Below are positions 9,075 through 24,018 of a DNA stretch of 64,000 bases, piece after piece. The first letter of the stretch is position 1, and each line of letters starts with the position of its first letter. Location of the stretch: positions 1-64,000 of the forward strand of contig NZ_CP064908.1 of assembly GCF_015841355.1 (NCBI RefSeq). The letters run 5' to 3'. The position numbers and the translations under genes were made by a program. This DNA comes from Synechococcus sp. CBW1107. GTDB lineage: Bacteria > Cyanobacteriota > Cyanobacteriia > PCC-6307 > Cyanobiaceae. The notes beneath the pieces are model-generated. The model was not told where the DNA came from and did no database searches. It saw only the letters and a program-made list of their open reading frames with translations.

Positions 9075-10640
9075 TCAATGGCCTCCGGCTGATTCCAGCT
9101 TGATCGACGACCCGACCGTTTCTGCGGGCACGTGCCGGTCGCGATCGCGCACGCTCAGCAACGTGTGCAACAGGCCACTGTCCACCAGATCGGGATAGCG
9201 GCTGCGGATGGCGTCCTCTGTCCGCCGGCAATAGAGCACAGCCCGTTCCCGGGCCCCGGGCACACTGCCGTGGTAATCGAAACGGATCACCACCGGGATT
9301 GGAAGTCCGCGGGAGACGTTCAGACCCTTGAAGATCTTGACACCCACATCGAGATCGGCGGCCCCTTCTTCGACCGTGTCCATGTGGGCGAAGTAAGTGA
9401 GATTACGCAGATGAATCTCCTTGAAGCCGATGCCGACACCGATGAAGCGTTCGGCGTGGCCTGCATCGGCATAGGCGCCATCGTGATAGGTACGCACGAA
9501 ATCGATCTGGGACAGGTTGTGCTCGATCAGGCGGGCGATCAGCCGTGCCATTCCCGGATCCACGGCTCTGTCAGCGACCGCGTCCCCCTCGCCTGAGCGG
9601 GCGTCCAGCACCAGGGCAAGCACCTGATCCCTGGCGGCCTCGGCGGTCAGATCCCGGGTGGCGGCGTAGACATCCAGGGCATCGAGCCAGCGCTCCAGAT
9701 CGGTATGGCCGTGGACATCAGGGACGTGAACCCGGATGGCGTCGGTGTCGGTGTCAAGCCCGATCAGCAGCAGGTCGACCGAGGCCCCGCAGCAGAAACT
9801 GTTCTCGACCGCCTGCTGGAACTCCTGCAGACGGCGCAGTCCCCCGGCGGCGGCGGCGGCATCGTTGGAGCCATGGGCCGCACATCCCTCGTGCCCGGGG
9901 TCCCGTGAGCTGAAGTGATACACCACCACCTTGAGGTAGCGGGTGGGCTCATGGGCGCCGTTGGGACGGGACTCTCTGTAGCGGAGATGTTCGGTGCGCA
10001 CCCAACGGTCGACGGTGTTCTCCACGTCGAACATCGCGCCGGCATGGGGCCTGCGACGCACGGATCCGAAGGGGAGGCGCAGGGCGTAGGCGATCGCGTG
10101 GGCCAGACGGCCATCGGCGCAGGGGCTCACATCCAGGAGATGGAAACCGCAGGACAGCAGGAAGGCATTGAAGGCCTCGGCGCTCTCGCTCCCCTCCTGA
10201 CCCTGGAGCGGATCGTCGCGGAAGAAGCTGGCACTGACTTGCTCATAGGCCTCGAACAGGCACCAGGCAAACAGGCTGCGCATGTCCAGCTGGCTGACCC
10301 AGGCCGATTCCAGGATCGTGAGAGGCAACCCATGGCCGAGCTCTTTGATGGCATGGCGCTGGGCCTGCTCCACGAAGTCGTCGTCGTGTTGCAGGGCCGA
10401 GAGCCGCTTGAGCACCGGCACGATGCGATCGAACGACCGCTTCACCTGGCTGTCATAGGCCTGGAGACGTTCGTTGGCCGCTGCATCGCTGAGCGGGTGC
10501 TGATCCAGGGTCGTGTTGAATCGGCCGGATCTTCCCCGTGTAGTGCCGGAGAAAGAGGTGCCGGAGGATGAGGGACGGCGTGCTGGGGCCGTTGGAGCCA
10601 GGGGCCTCTCGGCGGAGCCGTAGCGGCGGGGGCGGGGCAA
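9075..10640 (-). CDS. csoSCA: Carboxysomal carbonic anhydrase CsoSCA (CsoS3)
   Basis: Epsilon-type (beta-derived) carbonic anhydrase that converts bicarbonate to CO2 inside the carboxysome. The 521-aa product carries the expected zinc site: C174 and D176 in SPCADGR, H242 in VVYHF, and C253 in HEGCAAHGSND. The numbering is almost the same as in Halothiobacillus CsoSCA. The first ~45 residues are basic and disordered (MPRPRR, RRPSSS, GRSGRF), the region known in the family to bind RuBisCO. The annotated start is a TTG at 10640, 38 bp after the csoS2 stop. No ATG occurs before the conserved domain, so a weak start codon may limit its dosage relative to CsoS2. Confidence 0.95.
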   Translation of the reverse strand: MPRPRRYGSAERPLAPTAPARRPSSSGTSFSGTTRGRSGRFNTTLDQHPLSDAAANERLQAYDSQVKRSFDRIVPVLKRLSALQHDDDFVEQAQRHAIKELGHGLPLTILESAWVSQLDMRSLFAWCLFEAYEQVSASFFRDDPLQGQEGSESAEAFNAFLLSCGFHLLDVSPCADGRLAHAIAYALRLPFGSVRRRPHAGAMFDVENTVDRWVRTEHLRYRESRPNGAHEPTRYLKVVVYHFSSRDPGHEGCAAHGSNDAAAAAGGLRRLQEFQQAVENSFCCGASVDLLLIGLDTDTDAIRVHVPDVHGHTDLERWLDALDVYAATRDLTAEAARDQVLALVLDARSGEGDAVADRAVDPGMARLIARLIEHNLSQIDFVRTYHDGAYADAGHAERFIGVGIGFKEIHLRNLTYFAHMDTVEEGAADLDVGVKIFKGLNVSRGLPIPVVIRFDYHGSVPGARERAVLYCRRTEDAIRSRYPDLVDSGLLHTLLSVRDRDRHVPAETVGSSIKLESAGGH

Positions 10641-10678
10641 GGTTCAGTGCTGCAACAGGGCGGGACAGGTGGAGAACA

Positions 10679-13081
10679 TCAGCCTCGGGCGCCGCCGGAG
10701 ACGGTGATCAGTGAGCCCTTGTCGGTGTTGCCGCTGGAGCCGGTCACGCGGCTGACCGGCTGCATCACCTCTTCATTGCGCTTGAGGGGGATGGTCGCCA
10801 TCGCCGACATCGGACCCGTGCGGGTGGGATTGCGGCGGCGGGCCGAGGCACCCTCAGTGCCGGTGACGCGCTTGCCCCGGTCCCAGTCGTCGCCCGTGAT
10901 GTTCAGGCCGGCGGAGATGCCTTCACCGGTGACGCGGCTGGTGGGCCGCACCTCCTCGTCGACGCTGACTGGAGCACTGGCCATCGGTGCCACGGCCTGG
11001 GGGCGGGGGGGCAGCACGGAGGTCTGACGCCGCACAGGAGGGAGCGGCTGGGGCTCAGGGCCGCGATGGTCGAAGCGTGCATGCTCGGTGCCGGTGACCT
11101 TGCCACCGGCCAGATCAAAAGGGCCGGTGATCCTGGCGCTGGTTTCGTAGCGGGTGCCGGTGACGGCTGAGCTGCGCTCGCGCTGCTGATGGGCAGCCCG
11201 CGCAGGGGATTGCACGCTGAATTCCTGCCAGGGCTGGCTTCCCAGCGGCTGGGGAAAATCGGCTTCGTGGCCCTGGGCTGCGCTGCAGGCTTCGTTGTAC
11301 TGATCGACGCCCACGTAGGGGGTGCCGGAGATGGGCTCACAGGCACCCTTGGAGGCACCGGTCATCACCCCACCGATGCCAGGCTGCAAACCGCTCATGC
11401 GGTGTCCGGGTGTGCCGCCGTGGGCTGGAGTGCGCTGGCGGATGCTGCGTACCGCCGAGGAATCACACCAGGCGCTGGCCTGTTCCAGGCCGGCGTAGGG
11501 CGTGCCGGTGACGGCCTTGCAGGTGCCGGGCTCATCACCGGTGACCTTGGAGGAGCGTCCGGTGTTGGTGCCCGAGACGATGAGCTGCTTGTTGGTGAGG
11601 CTGAAGCCGACCTTCGGAGCTTCGGGCTCCGGGCGTCCGCCGCAGAAATTCTGATACTGCTGGCTGCCGATGTACTCATCGCCGGTGACCCGGCGACACG
11701 AGCCGGGCTCATCCCCAGTGACCTTGTCGCTGCGACCCACCAGGGTGCCGGTGATGCCGGTGCCCCTCAGGGTCTGGACACTGGCCACCTTGGGGGGCGC
11801 CTGACCGGGTGTGCTGATCGAATCGGAACCCACGTACTGAGTGCCGGTGGGCTGGATGCCGGCGCCGTGCTCGTCACCGGTGACCCGCTCGGAGCGACCC
11901 ACCATCACACCCGACACCGGCCGTCCGGCCACGGTCTGGCTGAGGCCCACCTTGCGGGGGCTGACGGAGGTGGTACCGCAGTAGGCCGTTGCCTGGTTGG
12001 CGGAGATGTACTCGGTGCCGGTGACGGACTTGCAGGTGCCGGGTTCATCCCCAGTGACCTTTTCAGAGCGGCCCACTTCATTGCCGGTGACACGGTTGCC
12101 GTGGCTGGTGGCCGTGACGCGGACCTTGGCTGGCTGGAGTGGTTCGGGTTCGTTCTGACAGAAGCTGCGGAAGATTTCCGCACCCATGTATTCGGTGCCG
12201 GTGATGGGGCGGCAGGTGCTCGCCTCGTTTCCGGTTGTCTTCTCGGAGCGGTTGGCCTGGGTGCCCGTGACCACCTGGCCACGCAGTGTTTCACTGGCCC
12301 CCACCTTCCAGCTGGCGTCCTGGGCCCCGGCCACCTTGTTGGCCCCGCGCCGGGGGCCTGTGGGGCGGGTGACCCCAGTGCCGCGGCTCAGGGCCCCGGC
12401 CCCGTTCTTGCTCTTGAGATCGCGGATGCGGTGGGCCAGTTCCCGGCTGCTGATGTCGGGGTTCGACTGGCGCACCACGGCGGCGGTGCCGCTGGAGCTG
12501 TTGGTGGATGCCGACTTCCCGCGCTTGGAGAGGGCTTCCCGGCGGGCCATGACGATGGCGCGGCTGGGGTTGAACTGGGCGGACCGCTTGGCGGTCGGCC
12601 GGTTGCCGTTGCTTCGGCGATCGCTGAGGGAACTGGAGGGTGTGCCACTCAGAGACAGGGTCGGACGGCTGGCAGCGGGGGGAGCAGGGCTCACGGGCGC
12701 AGGGGGTGGGGTGGCGACGGCACGCGCGGAGCTGCCATCACGGCTGCGGTCCTTGCTGGTGTCGGCCCGTTTGCCCCGCTTGCTCAGGGCTTCACGCCTG
12801 GCCAGGACCAGATCCCGGCTGGGATTGCTGATGGCGGCACGGTTGAGCTGACGGGGTGCGCTGGTGGGTCCGTTGCTGCTGCTGAACAGCGGCCGGGTCT
12901 GTGCCTCGGCTTCGCGGCTGACCGCAGGGGCCACCGGCACGACCGAGCGGGTGGGGCGGGCCTCAGCGGCGCTGCGGGTGCGGTTGGCACTGTTGGCATA
13001 CCTCTTCTCCGCCGTTTTCCCGGCCGTGGAGAGCGCCATCCGGCGCGCAAGGGCCGCTTCGCGACTGGATTGAGATGCCAT
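10679..13081 (-). CDS. csoS2: Carboxysome assembly scaffold CsoS2
   Basis: Intrinsically disordered scaffold (800 aa from ATG 13081) that links RuBisCO to the shell. Four basic N-repeats (ARRxALSxxGK type) lie at about 7-24, 88-105, 173-190 and a weaker one at 211-228; these bind RuBisCO in homologues. Six M-repeats of the VTG...VTGDEPGTC...YxG type follow, most with paired Cys; the third (GDEHGAGIQPTGTQY) has lost its Cys residues. The C-terminal region has repeated VTG motifs and ends SLITVSGGARG, the shell-interacting peptide. An in-frame upstream extension to 13162 lacks family features. No obvious -1 slippery site was seen, so a single long isoform is expected. Confidence 0.95.
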   Translation of the reverse strand: MASQSSREAALARRMALSTAGKTAEKRYANSANRTRSAAEARPTRSVVPVAPAVSREAEAQTRPLFSSSNGPTSAPRQLNRAAISNPSRDLVLARREALSKRGKRADTSKDRSRDGSSARAVATPPPAPVSPAPPAASRPTLSLSGTPSSSLSDRRSNGNRPTAKRSAQFNPSRAIVMARREALSKRGKSASTNSSSGTAAVVRQSNPDISSRELAHRIRDLKSKNGAGALSRGTGVTRPTGPRRGANKVAGAQDASWKVGASETLRGQVVTGTQANRSEKTTGNEASTCRPITGTEYMGAEIFRSFCQNEPEPLQPAKVRVTATSHGNRVTGNEVGRSEKVTGDEPGTCKSVTGTEYISANQATAYCGTTSVSPRKVGLSQTVAGRPVSGVMVGRSERVTGDEHGAGIQPTGTQYVGSDSISTPGQAPPKVASVQTLRGTGITGTLVGRSDKVTGDEPGSCRRVTGDEYIGSQQYQNFCGGRPEPEAPKVGFSLTNKQLIVSGTNTGRSSKVTGDEPGTCKAVTGTPYAGLEQASAWCDSSAVRSIRQRTPAHGGTPGHRMSGLQPGIGGVMTGASKGACEPISGTPYVGVDQYNEACSAAQGHEADFPQPLGSQPWQEFSVQSPARAAHQQRERSSAVTGTRYETSARITGPFDLAGGKVTGTEHARFDHRGPEPQPLPPVRRQTSVLPPRPQAVAPMASAPVSVDEEVRPTSRVTGEGISAGLNITGDDWDRGKRVTGTEGASARRRNPTRTGPMSAMATIPLKRNEEVMQPVSRVTGSSGNTDKGSLITVSGGARG

Positions 13082-13239
13082 GTCCGCCCTGTGAAGAAAC
13101 AACCTTGAAGGAGACGACTGGAAAGAACTGGTGATGGGAAGGCCCTGAGCCTGCCGAATCACGAATCCTTCACGCGCCGTCGGAAGAATGAAGATGGACG
13201 ACAGCAGGTCCCGGACTAGGCCGGAACCTGCTGCGGTGA

Positions 13240-13581
13240 TCAGCGTGCTTCGAAAACCACGAAGCAGGAACCCTGGCTCTGGGTGTAGGCGTCGTAGCCG
13301 ACCAGACGTACGTGGTGGTCGGGGTAGGCGCGGTGGCAGGCCTCGAGTTCACTGACGATCACACCCAGATCCTTCTCACCGAAGAAGGGCAGCTTCCAGT
13401 ACGACCAGTAGGTCGCCATCGAACGGCTGGGGTGGACGTGCTCGACCAGGGGGCTCCATCCCTGGGCAATGATGTAAGCGATCTGGTCGTAGATCTCGTC
13501 CTGGGTCATCGGCGGGAGGAAGCCGAAAGTCTCCAGGGTGGCGACTGTTTGGTAGTCACCCACGGTGCTCTTGAAGGGCAT
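13240..13581 (-). CDS. cbbS: RuBisCO small subunit, form IA
   Basis: Small subunit (113 aa) of form IA ribulose-1,5-bisphosphate carboxylase/oxygenase. Typical motifs are ETFGFLPPMTQDEIYDQIAYII, WSYWKLPFFG and CHRAYPDHHVRLVGYD. An AAGGA Shine-Dalgarno lies 5 nt before the ATG. It is 92 bp downstream of cbbL with a hairpin in the gap, and 158 bp upstream of csoS2. Together with cbbL it makes the L8S8 enzyme packed into the alpha-carboxysome. Confidence 0.98.
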   Translation of the reverse strand: MPFKSTVGDYQTVATLETFGFLPPMTQDEIYDQIAYIIAQGWSPLVEHVHPSRSMATYWSYWKLPFFGEKDLGVIVSELEACHRAYPDHHVRLVGYDAYTQSQGSCFVVFEAR

Positions 13582-13631
13582 GGGGATCCTTGAGGGGAAT
13601 CAGGTGAATGAAGGCAAACCGGATGTGACCG

Positions 13632-13655
13632 GGGGAAGGAGAAAACCCTTTCCCC
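13632..13655 (-). promoter_or_regulatory. Hairpin in the cbbL-cbbS gap
   Basis: An imperfect inverted repeat pairs GGGGAA (13632-13637) with TTCCCC (13650-13655), with additional G:C pairs beyond a one-base bulge. It sits in the 92-bp spacer between the large and small subunit genes. It could act in mRNA processing or stability and so set subunit stoichiometry; that function is inferred. Confidence 0.3.
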
Positions 13656-13673
13656 GCTGGTCATCAACCCCGA

Positions 13674-15086
13674 TCAGTTGACGTCGAGTTTGTCGACGGT
13701 GTCGAACTCGAACTTGATCTCCTTCCAGGTCTCGAGCGCGATGGCGAGCTCGGGGCTGTGCTTCGCGGCCTCCATGAGGATGTCGCGGCTTTCCTTCTCG
13801 ATCTCGCGACCGGCGTTGCGGGCCTTGACACAGGCTTCGAGGGCCACCCGGTTGGCGGCGGCACCGGCGGCTGAGCCCCAGGGGTGGCCGTGGGTACCAC
13901 CACCGAACTGCAGCACCGAATCGTCGCCGAAGATCGCCACCAGTGCAGGCATGTGCCACACGTGGATGCCGCCGGAGGCCACAGCGAAGACGCCGGGCAT
14001 CGAACCCCAGTCCTGATCGAAGAAATTGCCGCGGCTGCGGTCTTCGGGGACGAAGGATTCGCGCAACTGGTCGATGAAACCGAGGGTGGTCTGGCGATCA
14101 CCTTCGAGCTTGCCGACCACGGTGCCGGTGTGCAGCTGGTCACCACCGGAGAGGCGCAGGCACTTGGCGAGAACGCGGAAGTGGATGCCGTGCTTGGGGT
14201 GACGGTCGATCACCGCGTGCATGGCGCGGTGAATGTGCAGCAGCATGCCGTTCTTGCGGCACCACTTCGACAGACCGGTGTTGGCCGTGAAGCCGCCGGT
14301 GATGTAGTCGTGCATGATGATCGGCTGACCCAGTTCTTTGGCGAACTCGGCCCGCTCGTACATCTCTTCGGGAGTGGCGGCGGTGCAGTTGAGGTAGTGA
14401 CCCTTCTTCTCGCCGGTTTCCTCCTGGGCCAGCTGCACAGCTTCGGCAACGAATTCGAAGCGGTTCTGCCAGCGCTGGAAAGGCTGGGAGTTGATGTTCT
14501 CGTCGTCCTTGGTGAAGTCGAGACCACCGCGGAGGCACTCATACACCACCCGCCCGTAGTTCTTGCCGGAGAGGCCGAGCTTCGGCTTGATCGTGCAGCC
14601 CAGCAGGGGACGGCCGTACTTGTTCATCCGGTCGCGCTCGACGCAGATGCCGTTCGGCGGGCCAGGGCAGGTCTTGATGAAGGCCATCGGGAAGCGGATG
14701 TCTTCCAGACGGAGGTGGCGCAGTGCCTTGAAGCCGAAGACGTTGCCCACCAGGGAGGTGAGCACGTTGGTGATGGAACCCTCTTCGAACAGATCGAGCG
14801 GGTAGGCGATGAAGGCGTAGAAGGATTCCTTGTCGCCGGGAACGTCTTCGATCCGGTAGCAGCGGCCTTTGTAGAAGTCGAGGTCGGTGAGGAGCTCGGA
14901 CCAGACGGTGGACCAGGTGCCGGTCGAGGACTCGGCAGCCACGGCAGCGGCCACTTCCTCTTTGGGAACGCCTTCCTGGCCGGTGACCTTGAAGCAGGCC
15001 AGCAGGTCGGTGTCGAGGGGAACGTAGTCGGGAGTCCAGTACGTGTCCCTGTACTCCTTGACCCCAGCGTCGTACTTCTTGCTCAT
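13674..15086 (-). CDS. cbbL: RuBisCO large subunit, form IA
   Basis: Catalytic subunit (470 aa) fixing CO2 onto ribulose-1,5-bisphosphate. The carbamylated active-site lysine lies in [53 protein letters not shown] and [10 protein letters not shown] are all intact. The N-terminus ([14 protein letters not shown]) is the form IA type of alpha-cyanobacteria and chemoautotrophic proteobacteria. An AAGGAG site lies 9 nt before the ATG. The gene lies between csoS1 and cbbS. The presence of cbbX and acRAF in the same cluster gives a full biogenesis set. Confidence 0.99.
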   Translation of the reverse strand: MSKKYDAGVKEYRDTYWTPDYVPLDTDLLACFKVTGQEGVPKEEVAAAVAAESSTGTWSTVWSELLTDLDFYKGRCYRIEDVPGDKESFYAFIAYPLDLFEEGSITNVLTSLVGNVFGFKALRHLRLEDIRFPMAFIKTCPGPPNGICVERDRMNKYGRPLLGCTIKPKLGLSGKNYGRVVYECLRGGLDFTKDDENINSQPFQRWQNRFEFVAEAVQLAQEETGEKKGHYLNCTAATPEEMYERAEFAKELGQPIIMHDYITGGFTANTGLSKWCRKNGMLLHIHRAMHAVIDRHPKHGIHFRVLAKCLRLSGGDQLHTGTVVGKLEGDRQTTLGFIDQLRESFVPEDRSRGNFFDQDWGSMPGVFAVASGGIHVWHMPALVAIFGDDSVLQFGGGTHGHPWGSAAGAAANRVALEACVKARNAGREIEKESRDILMEAAKHSPELAIALETWKEIKFEFDTVDKLDVN

Positions 15087-15156
15087 GGGGAAAATCTCCT
15101 TGTTGGTCGGGTGGGAAAGATGAAGGTGCTGCGCTCCCTCGGGGGCGCGTCAGACA

Positions 15157-15468
15157 TCAGTCCTTGGAACCCAGACCGAAGCTGCTGTTCAGGGCCGGCT
15201 CCACTTCACGGTGGGGGCGGGCAATGATGTGGGCGGCCACGAGGCCGTCGCCCACGCGCTCACAGGCATCAGCACCGGCACGCACTGCGGCGTTCACGGC
15301 ACCGGTTTCGCCGCGCACCAGGACGGTCACGTAGCCGCCACCCACGAACTCACGGCCGATCAGACGCACTTCGGCGGCCTTGGTCATGGCGTCGGCCGCT
15401 TCGATGGCCGGCACGAGGCCGCGCGTCTCGATCATGCCGAGGGCGATGCCCATGGTTTCATTCGCCAT
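15157..15468 (-). CDS. csoS1: Major carboxysome shell protein CsoS1
   Basis: BMC-H hexamer (103 aa) that tiles the facets of the alpha-carboxysome shell. It begins MANETMGIALGMIETRG; ATG 15468 is chosen because GGAG lies 6 nt upstream and the length then matches the family. An upstream ATG at 15522 would add 18 unlikely residues. First gene of the minus-strand cso operon, 70 bp before cbbL. The BMC coding segment is roughly 85% identical by eye to that of csoS1E (7871-8165). No csoS1D gene is present between here and chlN. Confidence 0.97.
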   Translation of the reverse strand: MANETMGIALGMIETRGLVPAIEAADAMTKAAEVRLIGREFVGGGYVTVLVRGETGAVNAAVRAGADACERVGDGLVAAHIIARPHREVEPALNSSFGLGSKD

Positions 15469-19844
<4,376 letters not shown>

Positions 19845-19878
19845 AACCGGCCTGCTCGGGCCAGCTTCACTCCCGAGC

Positions 19879-20571
19879 TCAGAGCTGGCGAGCGCTGAAG
19901 GTGTCGCAGCTGGTCATGGTGCCGCTGCGGAAGCCAGTGAGAAACCAACGCTGTCGCTGGGCAGCCGTGCCGTGGGTGAAGCTGTCGGGGCGCACCCGCC
20001 CGCTGCTCTCACGTTGCAGGGTGTCGTCGCCGATGCGTCTGGCGGCATTGATTGAGCGCCTCCTCCAGATCGCCCGCCTCCAGGGTCCGCTGCTGTTGTT
20101 CTGTCTGATGTGCCCAAACACCGGCAAGACAGTCGGCCTGGAGCTCCATGCGCACCGAGAGCTGGTTGGACTGAGCTTGGGCCAGCCCCTGCTGGGCCTT
20201 CCTCAGCTGACGTTCAATACTCAGCTGCTTCTGAACGTGGTGGCCCACCTCATGGGCGATCACATAGGCCTGGGCGAATGGCGGCCTGGGCATTGCCGCA
20301 GGCTGAGCTCACTCCATCACTGAACAAACACCAGCTTCGGAGGTCTGTAGGCCGCCCCGATGCGCTCGAACTGCTCGCTCCAGCTGTCCTCGGTGTCGTC
20401 GAGCACCACTGAGACGAAGTCGGCGAGCTGATGCTCCTCGGGCGAAGACCTTTGCCGCGTGGCCTGGGTGCTGCTCGGTGCAGGCACTCCAACACCCCCG
20501 ACCACGGCCACTGAAGGACCGCCTCGGCAATCCTCCACATTGTCGCTGCGGCGTCCCTCCGTTCAGCGCAT
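19879..20571 (-). pseudogene. Decayed YpfJ-type neutral zinc metallopeptidase
   Basis: Reading three frames in turn recovers a YpfJ/KPN_02809-family peptidase: RRSDNVEDCRGG, then LADFVSVVLDDTEDSW...YRPPKLV, then [15 protein letters not shown], then [16 protein letters not shown] with the zinc motif HEVGH, then RRIGDDTLQ...[20 protein letters not shown]. Lesions are a stop at codon 3 (TGA where family members have Trp), a frameshift near 20320, and a deletion that removes the family segment between ACG and the zinc motif. The deletion junction is at 20271-20296, where the direct repeat GCCCAGGCC occurs twice. A further frameshift lies near 20050. The original ATG overlapped the stop of the upstream gene by one base. 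No intact copy is seen here. Confidence 0.85.
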
Positions 20572-21458
20572 CAGATTTCGGCGGCAGCGCGCTCCACCAG
20601 CCGTCGTGCCACGGCCTGCACGCCGGTGTGGGCGTAGGTGTCGGTGAAGGCATCCAGAAACGCGGCCAGCTGATCCATCCGCCCCTGCCAGGGACCGAGC
20701 GTAGATTCAAGCGCCTGGACGGCCTTCTGGCCGGTTAGACCCAGCTGACTGACGAATCCGCCGGCCCATCCGAGCCACTGGTCGACACCGCGGCGCAGAA
20801 AATTCATGTGATCCGAGTCGCTGCGGCCTGGAATCAGCGCGGCCATCCGTCCGTAGGCCGGCAACTTGCGCAGATCGCCGCTGCCGGCCGCACCCAGTAG
20901 CCCATCGAGGCGGGAGAGGGCCTGATCCCCGAGCGGCAGCAGCCCGTCGAAGCAGACCAGGGCCGCCATCCGCACCCTGGCTTCGCCGGCGTAGTCCGCC
21001 AAGGCGGCGCCGAAGTCGGCGAAGCTGTCGCCGGGGAGTCCGTTCACCTGGGTGAAGGCGAGCAGCTCGGCCCCCACCTTCAGGCTCAGATCCACCGCCT
21101 GGAGGGTGTCACCAGGTGGGGTGACGCTGGCGATCCGCTTGAGGAGCGGCACGCCTGCTGTGACGTTGGCCAGCACCCGCAGCCCGCCGGTGGCGTGCTG
21201 GGAGCGATTCACGGCGTCGTAAAGGCTCAGGGCCCTCTCGTAACCCTCATGACGGGCGCGGCTGAGCTGATCGGCGCGCGCCCGCACCTGGCGCACCAGT
21301 TCGGGATCATCGCTGCCGATCACTTCGCAGATCAGGGTGTCAGCGCTGGTGAGGTTGCTCCAGCCGCCGGGCACGAGGGTGCTGATGCCCTTGAGGGACA
21401 GCACGGTGAGATCCCGGCGGGGCAGGCGCTCGAGGCGCTCGAGGACGGTGCGGCTCAT
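20571..21458 (-). CDS. Uncharacterised protein (295 aa)
   Basis: I do not recognise a family. The protein is mostly helical, with conserved-looking stretches LTVLSLKGISTLVPGGWSN, LICEVIGSDDPELVRQVRAR and a C-terminal FLDAFTDTYAHTGVQAVARRL. There is no signal peptide or obvious membrane segment, and no Cys/His metal motif. It overlaps the upstream membrane-protein gene by 4 bp (ATGA) and the decayed metallopeptidase by 1 bp, forming a coupled trio downstream of por. The three probably acted together; loss of the peptidase may leave this gene without its partner. Confidence 0.75.
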   Translation of the reverse strand: MSRTVLERLERLPRRDLTVLSLKGISTLVPGGWSNLTSADTLICEVIGSDDPELVRQVRARADQLSRARHEGYERALSLYDAVNRSQHATGGLRVLANVTAGVPLLKRIASVTPPGDTLQAVDLSLKVGAELLAFTQVNGLPGDSFADFGAALADYAGEARVRMAALVCFDGLLPLGDQALSRLDGLLGAAGSGDLRKLPAYGRMAALIPGRSDSDHMNFLRRGVDQWLGWAGGFVSQLGLTGQKAVQALESTLGPWQGRMDQLAAFLDAFTDTYAHTGVQAVARRLVERAAAEI

Positions 21459-22060
21459 GAGGCGTGCTGGAGAGCAGCGGATTTGAGTTCGAGCTGGGAC
21501 AGCTGTTCACTGCTGGCGGGGGGCAGGCGGCGGGGCTCAGCGGCCTTGGTGAGCCGCCCGCGGGAGGCGGCGGGCTGAAGTGCCGCCAGGGCCTGGAGAT
21601 CGAAAGCGCCAAGCAATTCATGCCGGCGCTCGGGTTCGAGCCCCGATCCCTGCCCGATCACCTTGACCTGGAAGCGGTCGGCGACGAGAAGGGCGCTGGC
21701 CTGGGCCCCCTGATCCACCAGAGGCCACCCCTTCAGCCGGGTCTGGACGGCTGCGAACTTGGTCCGGGCCTCCGGTGCCGTGATGGTGTCGGAGATAGCC
21801 AGCAGGGCCGTCACCTGACCGTCGCGCTTGAGCTTGGCCTCACTGAATCCCCGCTTCTCCTGGGTGAAGACCAGCGACTCTCCGGGCACTGCACTGGGGA
21901 ACAGCGCATTGAACTCAGTGCCGTTGACCACCTCACGGGTTGAGATCTCGGCAACGGTGCCACCAGGCAGCCAGGGGGAGAATGGCAGGAGCAGGATTGC
22001 CCCACCAATCAGTGAAACAGCCAGGATGATCCCTATCACCCAGCGCAGAAGGCGCGACAT
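21455..22060 (-). CDS. Single-pass membrane protein, unknown function
   Basis: 201-aa protein with one N-terminal transmembrane helix (WVIGIILAVSLIGGAILLL) and an extracytoplasmic domain. ATG 22060 is chosen because AAGGAG lies about 5 nt upstream; the longer reading from 22087 has no such site. The soluble part contains EVVNGTEFNALFP and a mature C-terminal Ala/Leu-rich region. No family recognised. It lies 57 bp after por and overlaps the next gene by 4 bp, so it is probably co-transcribed with that gene and perhaps por. Confidence 0.72.
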   Translation of the reverse strand: MSRLLRWVIGIILAVSLIGGAILLLPFSPWLPGGTVAEISTREVVNGTEFNALFPSAVPGESLVFTQEKRGFSEAKLKRDGQVTALLAISDTITAPEARTKFAAVQTRLKGWPLVDQGAQASALLVADRFQVKVIGQGSGLEPERRHELLGAFDLQALAALQPAASRGRLTKAAEPRRLPPASSEQLSQLELKSAALQHAS

Positions 22061-22117
22061 GCGATCTCCTTCAATCGTCTGAATCAACCCATCACTAGCA
22101 AGGCTGGAGCGCCGGAC

Positions 22118-23450
<1,333 letters not shown>

Positions 23451-23948
23451 TCAGCGCTGACCCTGGGCAGGAAGGGGCTGAGTGCTGATCAGGGGTCTGC
23501 CGGCAGGTGCCGCGGAGGGCTTGGATTCGATGGGGTCGTTCCACACCACCCGTAGTCGGTTGGGGGCGATCCACTGATCCTGTTCGCGGATCAGCTGTTG
23601 CTCACCGGTGGTGACGAAGAGTTGATCGAAGCGCTTCTGCGCCTTCTGCAATTTGGCTTGTTCGATCTGAAGAATGGCACTCAGTTCGTCGTGCTGGTTC
23701 AGACGATGCTGGTAGGCCCCAGCCAGATGAACCAGGCTGAGGCCAGCCAGCAGGGTCATGCCCAGTTTGACGCTGAGCCCAATCACACCGCAGAGCAGCT
23801 CCTGCCTGTCGGTTGATCCCTGATGAATGGCCACCGCCTCAGCTGCGCTGATGGGTGGTGCGGCGGATGTGCGCGGGGCTGGCCGTCGCCTGGATGTCGC
23901 CTGACGCCTTGGTGCGGAGACGGGCCTGAGCTGCTGCGCGGCGGACAA
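23451..23948 (-). CDS. Small single-TM coiled-coil protein
   Basis: 165-aa protein: a basic, Ser/Pro-rich cytoplasmic tail (SAPRRQATSRRRPAPR), one transmembrane helix at about 52-75 (VIGLSVKLGMTLLAGLSLVHLAGAY), then a heptad-like helix (LSAILQIEQAKLQKAQKRFDQLF) and a Pro-rich end. Topology is like FtsL/DivIC-type division proteins, but similarity is only topological. The likely start is TTG at 23948. Between por and psaM; conserved-looking but function unknown. Confidence 0.65.
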   Translation of the reverse strand: MSAAQQLRPVSAPRRQATSRRRPAPRTSAAPPISAAEAVAIHQGSTDRQELLCGVIGLSVKLGMTLLAGLSLVHLAGAYQHRLNQHDELSAILQIEQAKLQKAQKRFDQLFVTTGEQQLIREQDQWIAPNRLRVVWNDPIESKPSAAPAGRPLISTQPLPAQGQR

Positions 23949-24018
23949 GGGGGAGAAGGAGAAGTGATGGCCCGCTTCTAGCAGTTCAGGTGCGAACTGC
24001 CAAGGGCGAGCCTCTGAT

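Noticed and set aside
11189-13108. 639-codon plus-strand frame opposite csoS2
   Set aside because: Repetitive Gly/Ala sequence mirrors the CsoS2 repeats; not a real protein.
13884-15227. 447-codon plus-strand frame opposite cbbL
   Set aside because: Shadow of a highly conserved gene.
7871-15468. csoS1/csoS1E similarity as a recent duplication or repeat element
   Set aside because: About 85% identity limited to the BMC domain is explained by paralogous shell proteins under constraint.
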